From: an uncultured Dokdonia sp. | GTDB lineage: Bacteria; Bacteroidota; Bacteroidia; Flavobacteriales; Flavobacteriaceae | Length of the DNA: 64,000 bases | Direction of reading: 5' to 3' | Assembly (NCBI GenBank): GCA_947503305.1 | Contig: CANNDF010000003.1 | Location: 186,001 to 250,000, forward strand | Made by a program: the position numbers and the translations under genes | Notes under the pieces: model-generated | Database searches by the model: none | The model's input: the letters and a program-made list of their open reading frames with translations, nothing else | Told to the model about the DNA's origin: nothing | Part shown: piece after piece, positions 9,577-18,478 of the stretch | Numbering within the stretch: position 1 is the first letter of the stretch | Layout: each line of letters starts with the position of its first letter

Positions 9577-9825
9577 TCAATCAATTTCTTCAAAATCAAT
9601 ATACTCTCCTACCACTTTTTTAGATTTTTTTTCTACAGGTTGTGGCTCAGAACTTTGTTGTTGTTGTGATCCATGAAACCCTTTAAAAGCGTTTTCCATC
9701 TTCTGTCCCGCTTTTTTTGCAATGTACTGCATAAGGTATGGTAGTAAAAGACGCACTAAAAAACGTAGTGTCAAATATACCAAGGCTACAATTAAAATCG
9801 TTTTGATAAAACCGTCAAGGGCCAT
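9577..9825 (-). CDS. DUF4834 family small membrane protein
   Basis: An 82-residue protein with one N-terminal hydrophobic helix (IKTILIVALVYLTLRFLVRL), a basic stretch (YIAKKAGQKMENAF), a Gln-rich linker and an acidic C-terminus ending GEYIDFEEID. This arrangement, including the VGEYIDFEE(I/V) end, fits the DUF4834 family found in Bacteroidota. The function is unknown. It stands 152 bp from the YfhO start on the same strand, with no other gene in between, and faces away from the gene at 9945. Confidence 0.7.
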   Translation of the reverse strand: MALDGFIKTILIVALVYLTLRFLVRLLLPYLMQYIAKKAGQKMENAFKGFHGSQQQQSSEPQPVEKKSKKVVGEYIDFEEID

Positions 9826-9944
9826 ACTTAAAAGAATTCTATAAATTTTTTAGTAAAATTAAGTAATATCCTTGATAACAACTAGGTATATAACCCTAAA
9901 AAAATGATAAATTCTTATATATTTGAACGCTAACTTTGACCACT

Positions 9945-10964
9945 ATGAATAAACCGATTACAGGTTTTTGTTGTTTTATAATTTTTGCAGTAAGCAATAT
10001 TCTTCAAGCACAATACACTGAGACTATTAATTCTAATCGTCCAGGAGAGTCACAAGGAGCATTTGCTGTAGGGACGCAAGTGATACAAGTAGAAACAGGA
10101 ATTGATTTTGGAAACGACACCCATGAATTACTGAATACAGATACAGATATCACTGGATTTAATTTAGATCTACGATACGGCATATGGAAAGAAGCATTAG
10201 AAATTAATGGATTCTTTCGATATCAATCTAACGAAGTTGCGTTTACATCGGGCACTTCAAACCCAAGAACAATAAGTGGTATACAGAATGTCCAATTAGG
10301 AGCTAAATACTTAATATACGATCCCTATAAAAATGCAAAAGAAGAAATAGATTATTATTCTTACCATGCAAATTTCAAGTTTAAATGGAAAACACTTATA
10401 CCTGCTATATCTGTATATGCAGGTGCAGTATTTGATTTTACAAATGATCTTGAAACAAGACGAGAAGATGGTATCAGTCCTAATGTGACTCTTGTTACAC
10501 AAAATAATTGGGGTCGATGGGTATGGGTAAATAATATTATTGCAGATCGCATATCAACAGATTTCCCTTCCTATTCATGGATTACTACCATGACTCACTC
10601 CTTGCGCCCTAAAATTGCTTTATTTGCAGAATATCAGTTAGTAGATGGTGATTTATATGCCGATAATATTATAAGAGGAGGAGGAGCATATTTATTTACA
10701 AAAAATTTGCAAGTAGATATCAGTGGTTTATTTAATTTTAAAGACACTCCATCACGATGGAATGTAGCAGCCGGTCTTTCTTGGAGATTAGACCTTCATA
10801 ATAAAGATGAAAAAATTGAAGATACTAAAGAAGGAGATGAAGAAAATAAAGACGGAAAAGAAACAGCTTCTCAACGTCAGGCAAGAAAAATAAATAAGAA
10901 AAATAAAAAACGTAGAGATGCCGTAGATCCTGATGGAGATGGAGATGATGGAGGTACTAAATAA
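9945..10964 (+). CDS. Outer-membrane beta-barrel, phenol-degradation MetA-like transporter family
   Basis: A 339-residue secreted protein with a signal peptide (MNKPITGFCCFIIFAVSNIL, cleaved after QA) and alternating amphipathic strands typical of an outer-membrane barrel. The start of the mature part (ETINSNRPGESQGAFAVGTQ) fits the MetA_deg-type (PF13557-like) families. The C-terminus is a highly charged Lys/Glu/Asp tail, which is unusual for a barrel and probably lies outside the membrane. I prefer ATG at 9945 over an upstream in-frame TTG at 9936, because that TTG is part of a TAACTTTG promoter-like box at 9931-9938. If that box is used, the transcript would be almost leaderless. Confidence 0.7.
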   Translation: MNKPITGFCCFIIFAVSNILQAQYTETINSNRPGESQGAFAVGTQVIQVETGIDFGNDTHELLNTDTDITGFNLDLRYGIWKEALEINGFFRYQSNEVAFTSGTSNPRTISGIQNVQLGAKYLIYDPYKNAKEEIDYYSYHANFKFKWKTLIPAISVYAGAVFDFTNDLETRREDGISPNVTLVTQNNWGRWVWVNNIIADRISTDFPSYSWITTMTHSLRPKIALFAEYQLVDGDLYADNIIRGGGAYLFTKNLQVDISGLFNFKDTPSRWNVAAGLSWRLDLHNKDEKIEDTKEGDEENKDGKETASQRQARKINKKNKKRRDAVDPDGDGDDGGTK

Positions 10965-10982
10965 AATAGATGATTTGATTAG

Positions 10983-12107
10983 ATGATTACCCTTAAAGAA
11001 ATGAAAACCCAATCGGAACTTAAACAGTTTGTTAAGTATCCATTCCATCTATATAAAGATGAACCAAATTGGGTTCCCCCTATTATTGCCGATGAGTTGG
11101 ATAGCATGGATCCCTCAAAAAACCCTGTCTTTAAAAATGCAGAGGCTAGATATTTTATTGCAATAAAAAATAATAAAACGGTTGGACGAGTTTGTGCAAT
11201 AATTAATCATATTGAGATCAAGGATCAAGGAAAACCTAAAATGCGTTTTGGATGGTTTGATACTATAGACGATATAGAAGTAACAAAAGTATTGCTTAAT
11301 AAAGTAAAAGAAATAGGAAAGTCTCACCAACTTGAATATATGGAAGGCCCTGTTGGTTTTTCAAATATGGAAAAAGCAGGCCTTCTTGTCGAAGGATACG
11401 AATATTTAAATACCATGATTACATGGTATAACTTTCCTTATTATAAAGATCATTTTGAAAAGTTAGGGTTTGAGAAAGCATCAGAATGGGTAGAATTCAA
11501 GATTCGAATAGACCCTCCTGAAAAACAGAATCCCAAAGTAAAAAAGTTTGCAGATATTATTGCAAAACGATATGATCTCACTCCATTACAATTTAAAACT
11601 TCTAGCGAAATTCGTCCCTATGTAGATGAAATGTTTGGGCTATTAAATAAGACCTATGATAAGCTCTCTACATTTGTGCCTATACAACAATATCAAATAG
11701 ATCATTACAAAGAAAAATATCTTAAATACATACATCCAGACTTTATTAAATGTGTAAAAGATAAAGAAGGAAAACTAGTAGCATTTGCCATTACTATGCC
11801 TTCATTTTCAAAAGCTCTAAAAAAAGCTAACGGAAAATTGTTTCCCCTAGGATTCTATCATTTACTAAAAGCTAAAAAAAAGTCAGCAACCGCGGCATTT
11901 TACCTTATAGGTATTGACCCGGAATATCAGAATAAAGGGGTGACAGCTGTAATTTTCCAGATGATGCAAGATCTTTTTAATGATCGCGGTATTACAGATG
12001 TGGAAACCAATCCAGAACTCGAAGAAAATAAAGCAATTCAACAGTTATGGAAAAATTATGAACATGAATTGCATAAGCGCAGAAGGACCTATCGTAAGTC
12101 ATTATAA
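10983..12107 (+). CDS. GNAT-fold N-acetyltransferase-like protein
   Basis: A 374-residue protein 18 bp after the barrel gene on the same strand. The first 110 residues (KQFVKYPFHLYKDEPNWVPP, ARYFIAIKNNKTVGRVCAII) and the last third (AAFYLIGIDPEYQNKGVTAV, with the acetyl-CoA loop as EYQNKG) follow the GNAT pattern. The protein thus looks like a two-part GNAT of the type often labelled hypothetical in Bacteroidota. Substrate is unknown. The motif EGPVGFSNMEKAGLLVEGYE in the middle is characteristic of this subgroup. Confidence 0.7.
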   Translation: MITLKEMKTQSELKQFVKYPFHLYKDEPNWVPPIIADELDSMDPSKNPVFKNAEARYFIAIKNNKTVGRVCAIINHIEIKDQGKPKMRFGWFDTIDDIEVTKVLLNKVKEIGKSHQLEYMEGPVGFSNMEKAGLLVEGYEYLNTMITWYNFPYYKDHFEKLGFEKASEWVEFKIRIDPPEKQNPKVKKFADIIAKRYDLTPLQFKTSSEIRPYVDEMFGLLNKTYDKLSTFVPIQQYQIDHYKEKYLKYIHPDFIKCVKDKEGKLVAFAITMPSFSKALKKANGKLFPLGFYHLLKAKKKSATAAFYLIGIDPEYQNKGVTAVIFQMMQDLFNDRGITDVETNPELEENKAIQQLWKNYEHELHKRRRTYRKSL

Positions 12108-12165
12108 TAAACTTACATATAATGAGTTCATTGTATTTTACAATAAAGAATAAGTACCTTTACTT

Positions 12166-12900
12166 ATGCGTAATTTAGGTTTATTTATATTTCTTTCTCT
12201 TAATACCAGTTTATATAGTCAAGATACCTATTATCACTTTCAGGATGAAGTGTTTGATGAAATACGCTTTCGCGAAAAACTTGAAACTATAGAACGTCTT
12301 TATTCAGAACAAGGCGACTATAAATATACTACGGCAAACTATAAGGTATTATCAATGAGGGTTCGCAAAGATTCAATCATACAAAATGTAGATATTTTTC
12401 TTTCGCAATCTAATTCTTCACCTATAGATATAAATACAGGTGTACAGCGCTTTTTAAATAAGCCTCTACCAAATTTTGAACTTCAAGATCTTTCCAATCA
12501 TATTAAAACAAATTACAACTATCGCGATAAGATAACACTCATCAATTTATGGTTTACATCATGTGCGCCCTGTATTACCGAAATCCCATATCTCAACTAT
12601 TTAAAAGATATTTATAAAGATCAAGTTCATTTTATTGCTATTACCTTTGATACAAAAGATAAAGTAACACAATTCCTGACTAGAAAATCATTTGATTTTG
12701 AACATTTAGTTGATGGAGCCAAATATCTCTCAGAGGACTTAGCAAATAATGCTTTTCCAAAACTAATCCTTGTCGATAAAAAAGGAATCGTCCGTTTTAT
12801 AGAAAATGGCGTCATGTTAAGTAATAATAATCCTTCATTTCCTGAGAATGCAGTTAACAGTTTAAAACAACAGTTAGACTTTCTTCTTAACGAAAAATAG
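12166..12900 (+). CDS. TlpA-like periplasmic thioredoxin-family protein
   Basis: A 244-residue protein with a signal peptide (MRNLGLFIFLSLNTSLYSQ) and a C-terminal TlpA/AhpC-TSA-like domain. The redox motif is WFTSCAPC with Cys133 and Cys136, followed by a cis-Pro region (NAFPKLILVDKKG). The family reduces disulfides in periplasmic or lipoprotein clients. The N-terminal 90 residues are specific to this protein and have no motif that I know. A near copy of the 14-bp palindrome (12266-12279) falls in frame as RFREK. The next gene follows after 8 bp. Confidence 0.8.
   Translation: MRNLGLFIFLSLNTSLYSQDTYYHFQDEVFDEIRFREKLETIERLYSEQGDYKYTTANYKVLSMRVRKDSIIQNVDIFLSQSNSSPIDINTGVQRFLNKPLPNFELQDLSNHIKTNYNYRDKITLINLWFTSCAPCITEIPYLNYLKDIYKDQVHFIAITFDTKDKVTQFLTRKSFDFEHLVDGAKYLSEDLANNAFPKLILVDKKGIVRFIENGVMLSNNNPSFPENAVNSLKQQLDFLLNEK
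12266..12279. repeat. Diverged copy of the 14-bp palindrome (in coding sequence)
   Basis: GCTTTCGCGAAAAA matches the consensus in its first 12 bases; it is read as RFRE in the TlpA-like gene. Confidence 0.4.
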
Positions 12901-12908
12901 AATTTCCT

Positions 12909-13550
12909 ATGGAAGATAAAAAAATAGCCCCTGATTACTCTCCATTAGAAGAAAAACTCAATATATATACTCACGGATTTGGATTTATAATGAGTATCAT
13001 AGGCACCATATTATTGATCATACATGCAACACATAAAAGTGATACGTATCTTTTAAGTGTTATTCTATTTGGAATAAGTCTTTGCCTATTATATTTTGCA
13101 TCAACCATCTATCATAGAGCTGTAAAACCTATACGAAGAGCTAGACTCAAGATTTTTGATCATGCTTCTATTTATATTCTTATTGCAGGAACCTATGCCC
13201 CTTTTACACTAGTTACATTGAGCGATAGCATAGGCCACATTATATTTATTATAGCATGGAGTATTGCCCTTTTAGGAATTATACTAAAACTATTTTTTAC
13301 TGGGAGATTCGATATTTTATCCACGATTATGTATGTAGCCATGGGCTGGCTTATTGTCTTTGCTTACAAGCCATTGTTAGACAATTTACATCCTACAGGA
13401 ATACAGTGGCTTTTTGGAGGAGGTATTGCATATACAATAGGTGCCGTTTTATATTCAATCAAAAGAATTCCCTTCAACCATGCCATCTTCCATGTATTTG
13501 TATTAGCAGGAAGTTTTTGTCATTATATGGCTATTTATTTTTATGTCTAA
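12909..13550 (+). CDS. trhA: Hemolysin III / TrhA family membrane protein (PAQR superfamily)
   Basis: A 213-residue protein with seven hydrophobic segments and the conserved polar residues of the PAQR/hemolysin III family: an N-terminal LEEKLNIYTHGFGF, STIYHRAV after the second helix, FDHASIYILIAGTYAPFTL in the third, and FNHAIFHVFVLAGSFCHYMA in the last. These histidines and aspartate form the metal site known in the family. Bacterial members are linked to membrane fluidity and lipid homeostasis, although the original annotation was hemolysin. It follows the TlpA-like gene by 8 bp. Family assignment is firm. Confidence 0.85.
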   Translation: MEDKKIAPDYSPLEEKLNIYTHGFGFIMSIIGTILLIIHATHKSDTYLLSVILFGISLCLLYFASTIYHRAVKPIRRARLKIFDHASIYILIAGTYAPFTLVTLSDSIGHIIFIIAWSIALLGIILKLFFTGRFDILSTIMYVAMGWLIVFAYKPLLDNLHPTGIQWLFGGGIAYTIGAVLYSIKRIPFNHAIFHVFVLAGSFCHYMAIYFYV

Positions 13551-13558
13551 ACGATCAT

Positions 13559-13790
13559 TACTTTTTCATAAATCTTTTGACTACTTGTGTATCCCTAGAT
13601 TGTATCAGTACAAAATAAATCCCCTTTGTAAGTGAAGTCAAGTCAATCGTTATTTGACCTCACACTATTTCTAAGCCATAGTTTCCGATATGTCTACCTT
13701 CGATAGAAGATAATATTACTTACGTATCATCTGTAAATGACAAAGAATTAATATACTATAACAGACAATGGATTAGGATAAATGAGTAAC
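13559..13790 (-). pseudogene. Remnant of a type IX secretion C-terminal sorting domain
   Basis: The 415-bp stretch between the TrhA-like gene and the helicase holds no intact gene, but the minus strand encodes a recognisable T9SS type-A sorting domain. It starts with IYPNPLSVIVY (the typical YPNP), continues with NSLSFTDDT and VILSSIEGRHIGNYGLEIV, and ends with GQITIDLTSLTKGIYFVLIQ and VVKRFMKK just before a stop. The pieces are broken by one frameshift after the YPNP segment and by in-frame TAA and TGA codons. The rest of the parent protein is not visible, so this is the decayed 3' end of a lost secreted-protein gene. It is indirect evidence for a type IX secretion system in the genome. Confidence 0.7.
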
Positions 13791-13927
13791 TATTTTTCAA
13801 ACAATATATTTTTAATACTATACATGTAATATACTACTATTGATACGTATATGTTTGCATATAGCTGCGTTGATCATAGATGTAATTTCTAATATTTTAT
13901 ATAAAAATTAATTTTGGCGTCTTTACT

Positions 13928-13961
13928 TTGATTATAAAACTAGTTATAGATAGTACCTTTG
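13928..13961 (+). promoter_or_regulatory. Probable promoter of the DEAD-box helicase gene
   Basis: TTG at 13928-13930 and TACCTTTG at 13954-13961 match the two Bacteroidota promoter elements with a 23-nt spacing. The second box ends 4 nt before the ATG at 13966, so the transcript would have almost no leader. Confidence 0.45.
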
Positions 13962-13965
13962 TGGT

Positions 13966-15276
13966 ATGATAAGTAATCAAAAGAATCAAAGGCAAATTTT
14001 AGACAAGCTTAGAATAGATACACTTAATGAGATGCAAGAAGCTTCACAACTTGCGATACATGCATCAAAAGAGATTGTTCTATTATCTCCTACTGGAACG
14101 GGAAAGACACTTGCGTTTTTATTGCCTACAATAGCAGAACTTAATCCAGATATACAGGAAGTTCAATTACTTATAGTTGTTCCCTCTCGCGAACTAGCAA
14201 TTCAAATTGAACAAGTAGCTCGTAACATGGGAACAGGATACAAAATACATGCTGCATATGGAGGGCAATCCTTTAATACAGATCGACAAGCGTTAAAACA
14301 TCGACCAACCGTATTAATAGGTACTCCAGGACGTCTAGCAGATCATTTACGAAGAGCCACTTTTTCTACAGAAGATATTAAGACACTCGTATTAGATGAG
14401 TTTGATAAATCTCTAGAAGTAGGTTTTGAAGGAGAAATGACAGAAATATTAAATTATCTGCCTTCACTAACAAAAAAAATACTAACCTCCGCAACACAAG
14501 GAATTACAATACCCCCGTTTGTAGGTTTAGAAAACACAGTAACTGTTGATTATTTACATGAAGGAAGTTCTAAACTAGAAATTAAGGCACTTATATCTCC
14601 GGAAAAAGATAAGCTTATTACCTTAGAAAAAGCATTGAGACATCTAGGAAATCAATCTGGGATTATCTTTTGTAATTTTAAAGACACTATTGCCCGTATC
14701 AGTGATTATTTATGGGATGCCGGCATAGCGCATGGATGCTTTTATGGAGGTATGGAACAACGGGATCGTGAGCTATCACTACTGAAATTTAGAAATGGCA
14801 CCCATCAACTATTACTAGCAACTGATCTTGCTGCAAGAGGTATTGATATCCCAAATATCAAGTTTATCATACATTATCATCTCCCATTACGACTTGAAGA
14901 GTTTACACACCGTAACGGTCGTACAGCACGTATGGATCGAGAAGGAACCGCTTATGTATTACACTGGCGTAATGAACGTTTACCTCATTTTATAGAAGCT
15001 ATGGAAGAAGAGTATATACTTGACAAGGACCCATCTCCCTTGTCTATATGGCAAACTTTACAAATTACAGGAGGTAGAAAAGACAAAATATCAAAAGGAG
15101 ATATTGCAGGTTTATTTTTTAAACAAGGGGGCATTACAAAAGAGCAATTAGGTATTATCGAATTAAAACAAGACAGTGCCTTTATTGCCGTTCACAAAAC
15201 AGAAACAACTCATTTAATCAAAAAGTTAGATAACAGTCGATTAAAAAAGAAAAAAATAAGAATACAAACAGTGTAA
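13966..15276 (+). CDS. DEAD-box RNA helicase
   Basis: A 436-residue ATP-dependent RNA helicase. Visible motifs are the Q-motif-like N-terminus (TLNEMQEAS), motif I PTGTGKT (residues 42-48), VVPSREL (Ia), GTPGRL (Ib), motif II as DEFD (144-147, a variant of DEAD), TSAT (III, 174-177), and in the second RecA domain LLATDLAARGIDIP and HRNGRTAR (VI). The C-terminal 80 residues, ending in a basic tail, resemble the RNA-binding end of DbpA/RhlB-like helicases. It probably acts in ribosome assembly or RNA turnover. It has its own promoter and is followed by a convergent gene. Confidence 0.9.
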   Translation: MISNQKNQRQILDKLRIDTLNEMQEASQLAIHASKEIVLLSPTGTGKTLAFLLPTIAELNPDIQEVQLLIVVPSRELAIQIEQVARNMGTGYKIHAAYGGQSFNTDRQALKHRPTVLIGTPGRLADHLRRATFSTEDIKTLVLDEFDKSLEVGFEGEMTEILNYLPSLTKKILTSATQGITIPPFVGLENTVTVDYLHEGSSKLEIKALISPEKDKLITLEKALRHLGNQSGIIFCNFKDTIARISDYLWDAGIAHGCFYGGMEQRDRELSLLKFRNGTHQLLLATDLAARGIDIPNIKFIIHYHLPLRLEEFTHRNGRTARMDREGTAYVLHWRNERLPHFIEAMEEEYILDKDPSPLSIWQTLQITGGRKDKISKGDIAGLFFKQGGITKEQLGIIELKQDSAFIAVHKTETTHLIKKLDNSRLKKKKIRIQTV

Positions 15277-15291
15277 AAACTGCTTTTAATT

Positions 15292-15540
15292 TTATTGAGA
15301 TTTTGTTTTTTTAGGAGGCATAGGACCTCTCATATGTATAACAAGACCATTAAGGAAGTTTCGTAAAAATTGATCTCCACATTCCATATACTTAGGATGA
15401 TCTTCATGACGAAAAATAGCTCCTAGTTCACTCTTCGTAACTTTGAAATCTACAAGACCGCATATAGTAACAATATCATCATCACGTAATTTAAGTGCCA
15501 CACGAATTTTTTTAAAGATATCATTATTGGTAAGTGCCAT
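15292..15540 (-). CDS. DUF1456 (YehS-like) protein, single-repeat form
   Basis: An 82-residue protein with the DUF1456 pattern MALTNNDIFKKIRVALKLRD and KSELGAIFRHEDHPKYMECG. Family members such as E. coli YehS usually have two copies of this unit (about 150 residues). Here only one is present, followed by LRNFLNGLVIHMRGP and a basic tail. The function is unknown. The gene is convergent with the helicase and lies 100 bp from the divergent RluF gene. A degenerate version of the 14-bp palindrome (about 15578-15591) lies in that divergent intergenic space. Confidence 0.75.
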   Translation of the reverse strand: MALTNNDIFKKIRVALKLRDDDIVTICGLVDFKVTKSELGAIFRHEDHPKYMECGDQFLRNFLNGLVIHMRGPMPPKKTKSQ

Positions 15541-15640
15541 ATAAATATAATTTGATGCAAGGTAAGGGAATTTAAAATTTTTAGCGAAAGCAAATCAAGA
15601 ATAAAACATGTAATTTTGTTGTGTACGATCAATCTACGCT

Positions 15641-16375
15641 ATGGAAGAAAAAAAAGCGACTCGAATTAATAAATACTTAAGTGAGGTAGGATATTGCTCT
15701 CGGCGTGCAGCAGATAAGCTTATAAATCAAGGACGAGTAACTATCAACGGGCGGATTCCAGAAATGGGAACAAAAATAGTAAACGGAGACGAAGTACGAG
15801 TAGATGGAGAATTAGTTTCAGAACCTAATGAGAAACCTGTATATATAGCATTCCATAAGCCTGTAGGTATTGTATGTACTACAGACACTCGTGTAGAAAA
15901 AGATAATATTATAGATTATATAAATTATCCAAAAAGAATATTTCCAATCGGACGTTTAGACAAGCCAAGTGAGGGACTTATTTTTTTGACAAATGATGGT
16001 GATATTGTCAATAAAATTCTTCGTGCTCGAAACAATCACGAGAAAGAATATGAAGTCACCGTAGACAGACCTATTACCCCATCTTTTATACAACAGATGA
16101 GTAATGGGGTTCCTATTTTAGATACAGTAACCCGAAAATGTATTGTAGAAAAACAAAGCCGATTTACTTTTAAAATAATACTTACACAAGGCCTTAACAG
16201 GCAGATACGAAGAATGTGTGAAGCTTTAGATTATAATGTTGTGCGCTTAAAGCGAAATCGTATCATGAATGTATCTTTGGACATCCCTGTGGGAAAATGG
16301 AGAGATCTTACCGAACAAGAGATGAAAGAAATTAATAGGCTTGTTGAAACATCCTCTAAGACACACCATTTATAA
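15641..16375 (+). CDS. rluF: 23S rRNA pseudouridine(2604) synthase RluF
   Basis: A 244-residue RsuA/RluF-family pseudouridine synthase. An S4 RNA-binding domain occupies residues 8-58 ([20 protein letters not shown]), and the catalytic domain follows with the active-site aspartate in GRLDKPSEG (Asp107). The motifs NNHEKEYEV and [16 protein letters not shown] complete the family pattern. The RluF subtype, which modifies U2604 of 23S rRNA, fits the length and the RIPEMGTKI / [11 protein letters not shown] features better than RluB or RsuA. It is monocistronic as far as can be seen. Confidence 0.85.
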   Translation: MEEKKATRINKYLSEVGYCSRRAADKLINQGRVTINGRIPEMGTKIVNGDEVRVDGELVSEPNEKPVYIAFHKPVGIVCTTDTRVEKDNIIDYINYPKRIFPIGRLDKPSEGLIFLTNDGDIVNKILRARNNHEKEYEVTVDRPITPSFIQQMSNGVPILDTVTRKCIVEKQSRFTFKIILTQGLNRQIRRMCEALDYNVVRLKRNRIMNVSLDIPVGKWRDLTEQEMKEINRLVETSSKTHHL

Positions 16376-16455
16376 AATAAACCACTCCACGTTTTATACC
16401 TATTTGATTAACTCAATAATAGTTTATATTTAGGAAAAACAAACACATAAGCAAA

Positions 16456-17061
16456 ATGATCTTTTACGGAACAAAACCTATTCATGTAAAATCTGAAAAT
16501 GCACCAATTATAAAGTGTACGAGTTGTGATAGTCAAGGAGGTATTAGTTTTCACTTCTACAGTACACATGCTCACCTATATTGGATTCCAATATTTCCGT
16601 ACAGTCGTATCGGTTATTCAAGTTGCCAAAATTGTGGTGCAAAACTTGAACCTAAACAAATGTCTGAGTCAATGAAAAGATCATATGACATATTTAGAAA
16701 AGGAGCAAGAACACCTATATGGCAATTCTCAGGTCTTGCATTAATAGCGATTCTAATTTTATTTGGTATTTATACTAGTAAAGCTAATGATGCCAGAGAA
16801 TTAGAATATATGGCTAGCCCAAGAGTTGAAGATATTTATCGATATAAGATTGCCTATAATGAATATTCAACCCTTAAAATAGCAGAAATTACAGCAGACA
16901 CAATTTATGTAGTACCTAACGAGTATATTACTAACAAGATGTCTGGAGTAAGCAGTATAGATAAAGAAAAAAACTACGGGGATTTAATGTATGGAATATC
17001 ACGTGATGAAATACAAAGAATGTATGACACTAATGAGATATATGAAATAGATCGTAATTAA
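16456..17061 (+). CDS. Zinc-ribbon membrane protein of unknown function
   Basis: A 201-residue protein. Its N-terminal domain carries two Cys pairs, Cys21/Cys24 (KCTSCDSQG) and Cys57/Cys60 (SSCQNCGAK), forming a probable zinc ribbon around an aromatic stretch (FHFYSTHAHLYWIPIFPYS). One transmembrane helix follows (about 94-112), then a soluble C-terminal part of about 85 residues. Similar zinc-ribbon plus one-helix proteins occur in Bacteroidota without known function. The gene converges on the SIMPL gene, and the two stop regions overlap by 4 bp. Confidence 0.65.
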   Translation: MIFYGTKPIHVKSENAPIIKCTSCDSQGGISFHFYSTHAHLYWIPIFPYSRIGYSSCQNCGAKLEPKQMSESMKRSYDIFRKGARTPIWQFSGLALIAILILFGIYTSKANDARELEYMASPRVEDIYRYKIAYNEYSTLKIAEITADTIYVVPNEYITNKMSGVSSIDKEKNYGDLMYGISRDEIQRMYDTNEIYEIDRN

Positions 17062-17741
17062 TTCAATTCAAAACTAACAGCAATACGTACTATTACAGAC
17101 AGCTCTCCTGGAGCAATTGTCTCACTACCGCCACCATCTGCTTCCATACTCATCATACGGGCTTTATACATCGGTGGTTGAGGAACACTACTCCCCTGTT
17201 CACTTATTTGAACTGCTTTCCCAATAGATTGTCCTAATGCACCTGCATAAGCTTGAGCTTTCTCTTTGGCATTTATAACAGCTTTAATACGAGCTTCTGC
17301 TTTTTGAGCATCCATTGTAGATGACTTAAAATTTACACCATCTATTCTATTAATACCAGAACTTAACAATCCGGCCATAATACTCTCATATCTGGTGATA
17401 TCCTTAAGTTTTACTGTTAAAGATTGATTAGCATTATAGTTATAAGTCTTTGTATTATAGTCATAATTCTTATTCAAGTTGATATACTCTGTCTGAACAT
17501 CTTTTGATGCCAAACCTTGTGATCTTAAAAACTTAATAACAGCATCAATAGAAGCATCATTCTCTGCTTTTACAGCGCTTGGATCCTTACCTTGACTTTC
17601 TACACGTACTTTAATATCTACCTGATCAGGTATTACCTTAATAATTCCTTCTCCAGTTACATGAACTAAAGGTTCCATCTTAGTTGTTTGCGCTTGACTA
17701 CTCATAGTAATAAGTGTTACTAGTATTAAGAATAATTTCAT
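17058..17741 (-). CDS. SIMPL domain (DUF541) exported protein
   Basis: A 227-residue protein with a signal peptide (MKLFLILVTLITMSSQAQ) and a complete SIMPL domain. The family pattern is seen in VHVTGEGIIKVIPDQVDIKV, the central NYDYNTKTYNYNANQSLTVK and the C-terminal PGELSVIVRIAVSFEL. Related proteins (for example BP26-type and YggE) are periplasmic or outer-membrane associated and linked with oxidative stress, but no enzymatic role is established. It lies downstream of the rhomboid gene on the same strand with a 21-bp gap, so the pair may be co-transcribed. Confidence 0.85.
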   Translation of the reverse strand: MKLFLILVTLITMSSQAQTTKMEPLVHVTGEGIIKVIPDQVDIKVRVESQGKDPSAVKAENDASIDAVIKFLRSQGLASKDVQTEYINLNKNYDYNTKTYNYNANQSLTVKLKDITRYESIMAGLLSSGINRIDGVNFKSSTMDAQKAEARIKAVINAKEKAQAYAGALGQSIGKAVQISEQGSSVPQPPMYKARMMSMEADGGGSETIAPGELSVIVRIAVSFELN

Positions 17742-17762
17742 AATTGTAAATTTAAGAGGCTA

Positions 17763-18413
17763 TCAAATCTTTCCTAATTTAATCATAATAAATAAAATTA
17801 TAATCGGAATAGCGAGAAGAATGACCATTAACGTACTAGTCTCAAACAAATATGGGGCCATAAATAATGTAATGACATATCCCCCAATGGCACCTCCAAA
17901 ATGCGCATCATGACCTATATTATCTCTTCGAGACCGCATCCCATAAATAGAATATAAAAGATACCCTATCCCAAATACATATGCAGGTATTGGAATAGGA
18001 ATAAAAAACATATATAAACTCATTCCCGGTTGTAATAATATAGCTGCATATAATATCCCAGAGACAGCACCACTTGCTCCTACAGCAGAATAGTGATATT
18101 CTTCTTTATGAAAGAAATATGATAATAGGTTTCCTATTATAAGACTTCCTATGTATATAATCACAAAATTAATCGTGCCTAATTTATAGATCACTGGGTT
18201 TGCAAAAAAGAATAGAGTAAGCATATTAAAAAACAAATGCTGTGTATCTGCATGCAAAAATGCAGAAGAAAATACACGGACTTGCTCTCCCCTTCGTATT
18301 CCTCCTATATTGAATTTAAATTTTTCAAAAAAACTATAATCATTAAACCCCTTCATCGAGAAGAGTACATTGGCAAGTATAATGGCAATTGTAACTGGAT
18401 GTAAATCCCCCAT
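17763..18413 (-). CDS. Rhomboid-family intramembrane serine protease
   Basis: A 216-residue six-helix membrane protein. The catalytic serine is in GASGAVSG (Ser114), and the partner histidine is His171 in GHDAHFGGAIGG. The family's first-loop region (SSAFLHADTQHLFFNM) with HxxxN is also intact. It therefore has all the residues of an active rhomboid, which cleaves substrates within the membrane. Substrates are unknown. It is transcribed ahead of the SIMPL gene and divergently from the LpxL-like acyltransferase. Confidence 0.9.
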   Translation of the reverse strand: MGDLHPVTIAIILANVLFSMKGFNDYSFFEKFKFNIGGIRRGEQVRVFSSAFLHADTQHLFFNMLTLFFFANPVIYKLGTINFVIIYIGSLIIGNLLSYFFHKEEYHYSAVGASGAVSGILYAAILLQPGMSLYMFFIPIPIPAYVFGIGYLLYSIYGMRSRRDNIGHDAHFGGAIGGYVITLFMAPYLFETSTLMVILLAIPIIILFIMIKLGKI

Positions 18414-18478
18414 ATTCTATTCTTTATTACGAAGTAAAGATACCTATATTTGTCTATTCAATACTAACAAATTTTTAA

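Noticed and set aside
13256-13618. Open frame on the plus strand inside and beyond the TrhA-like gene
   Set aside because: It runs in another frame of a clear membrane protein gene, is Cys- and Tyr-rich in a random way, and matches no family.
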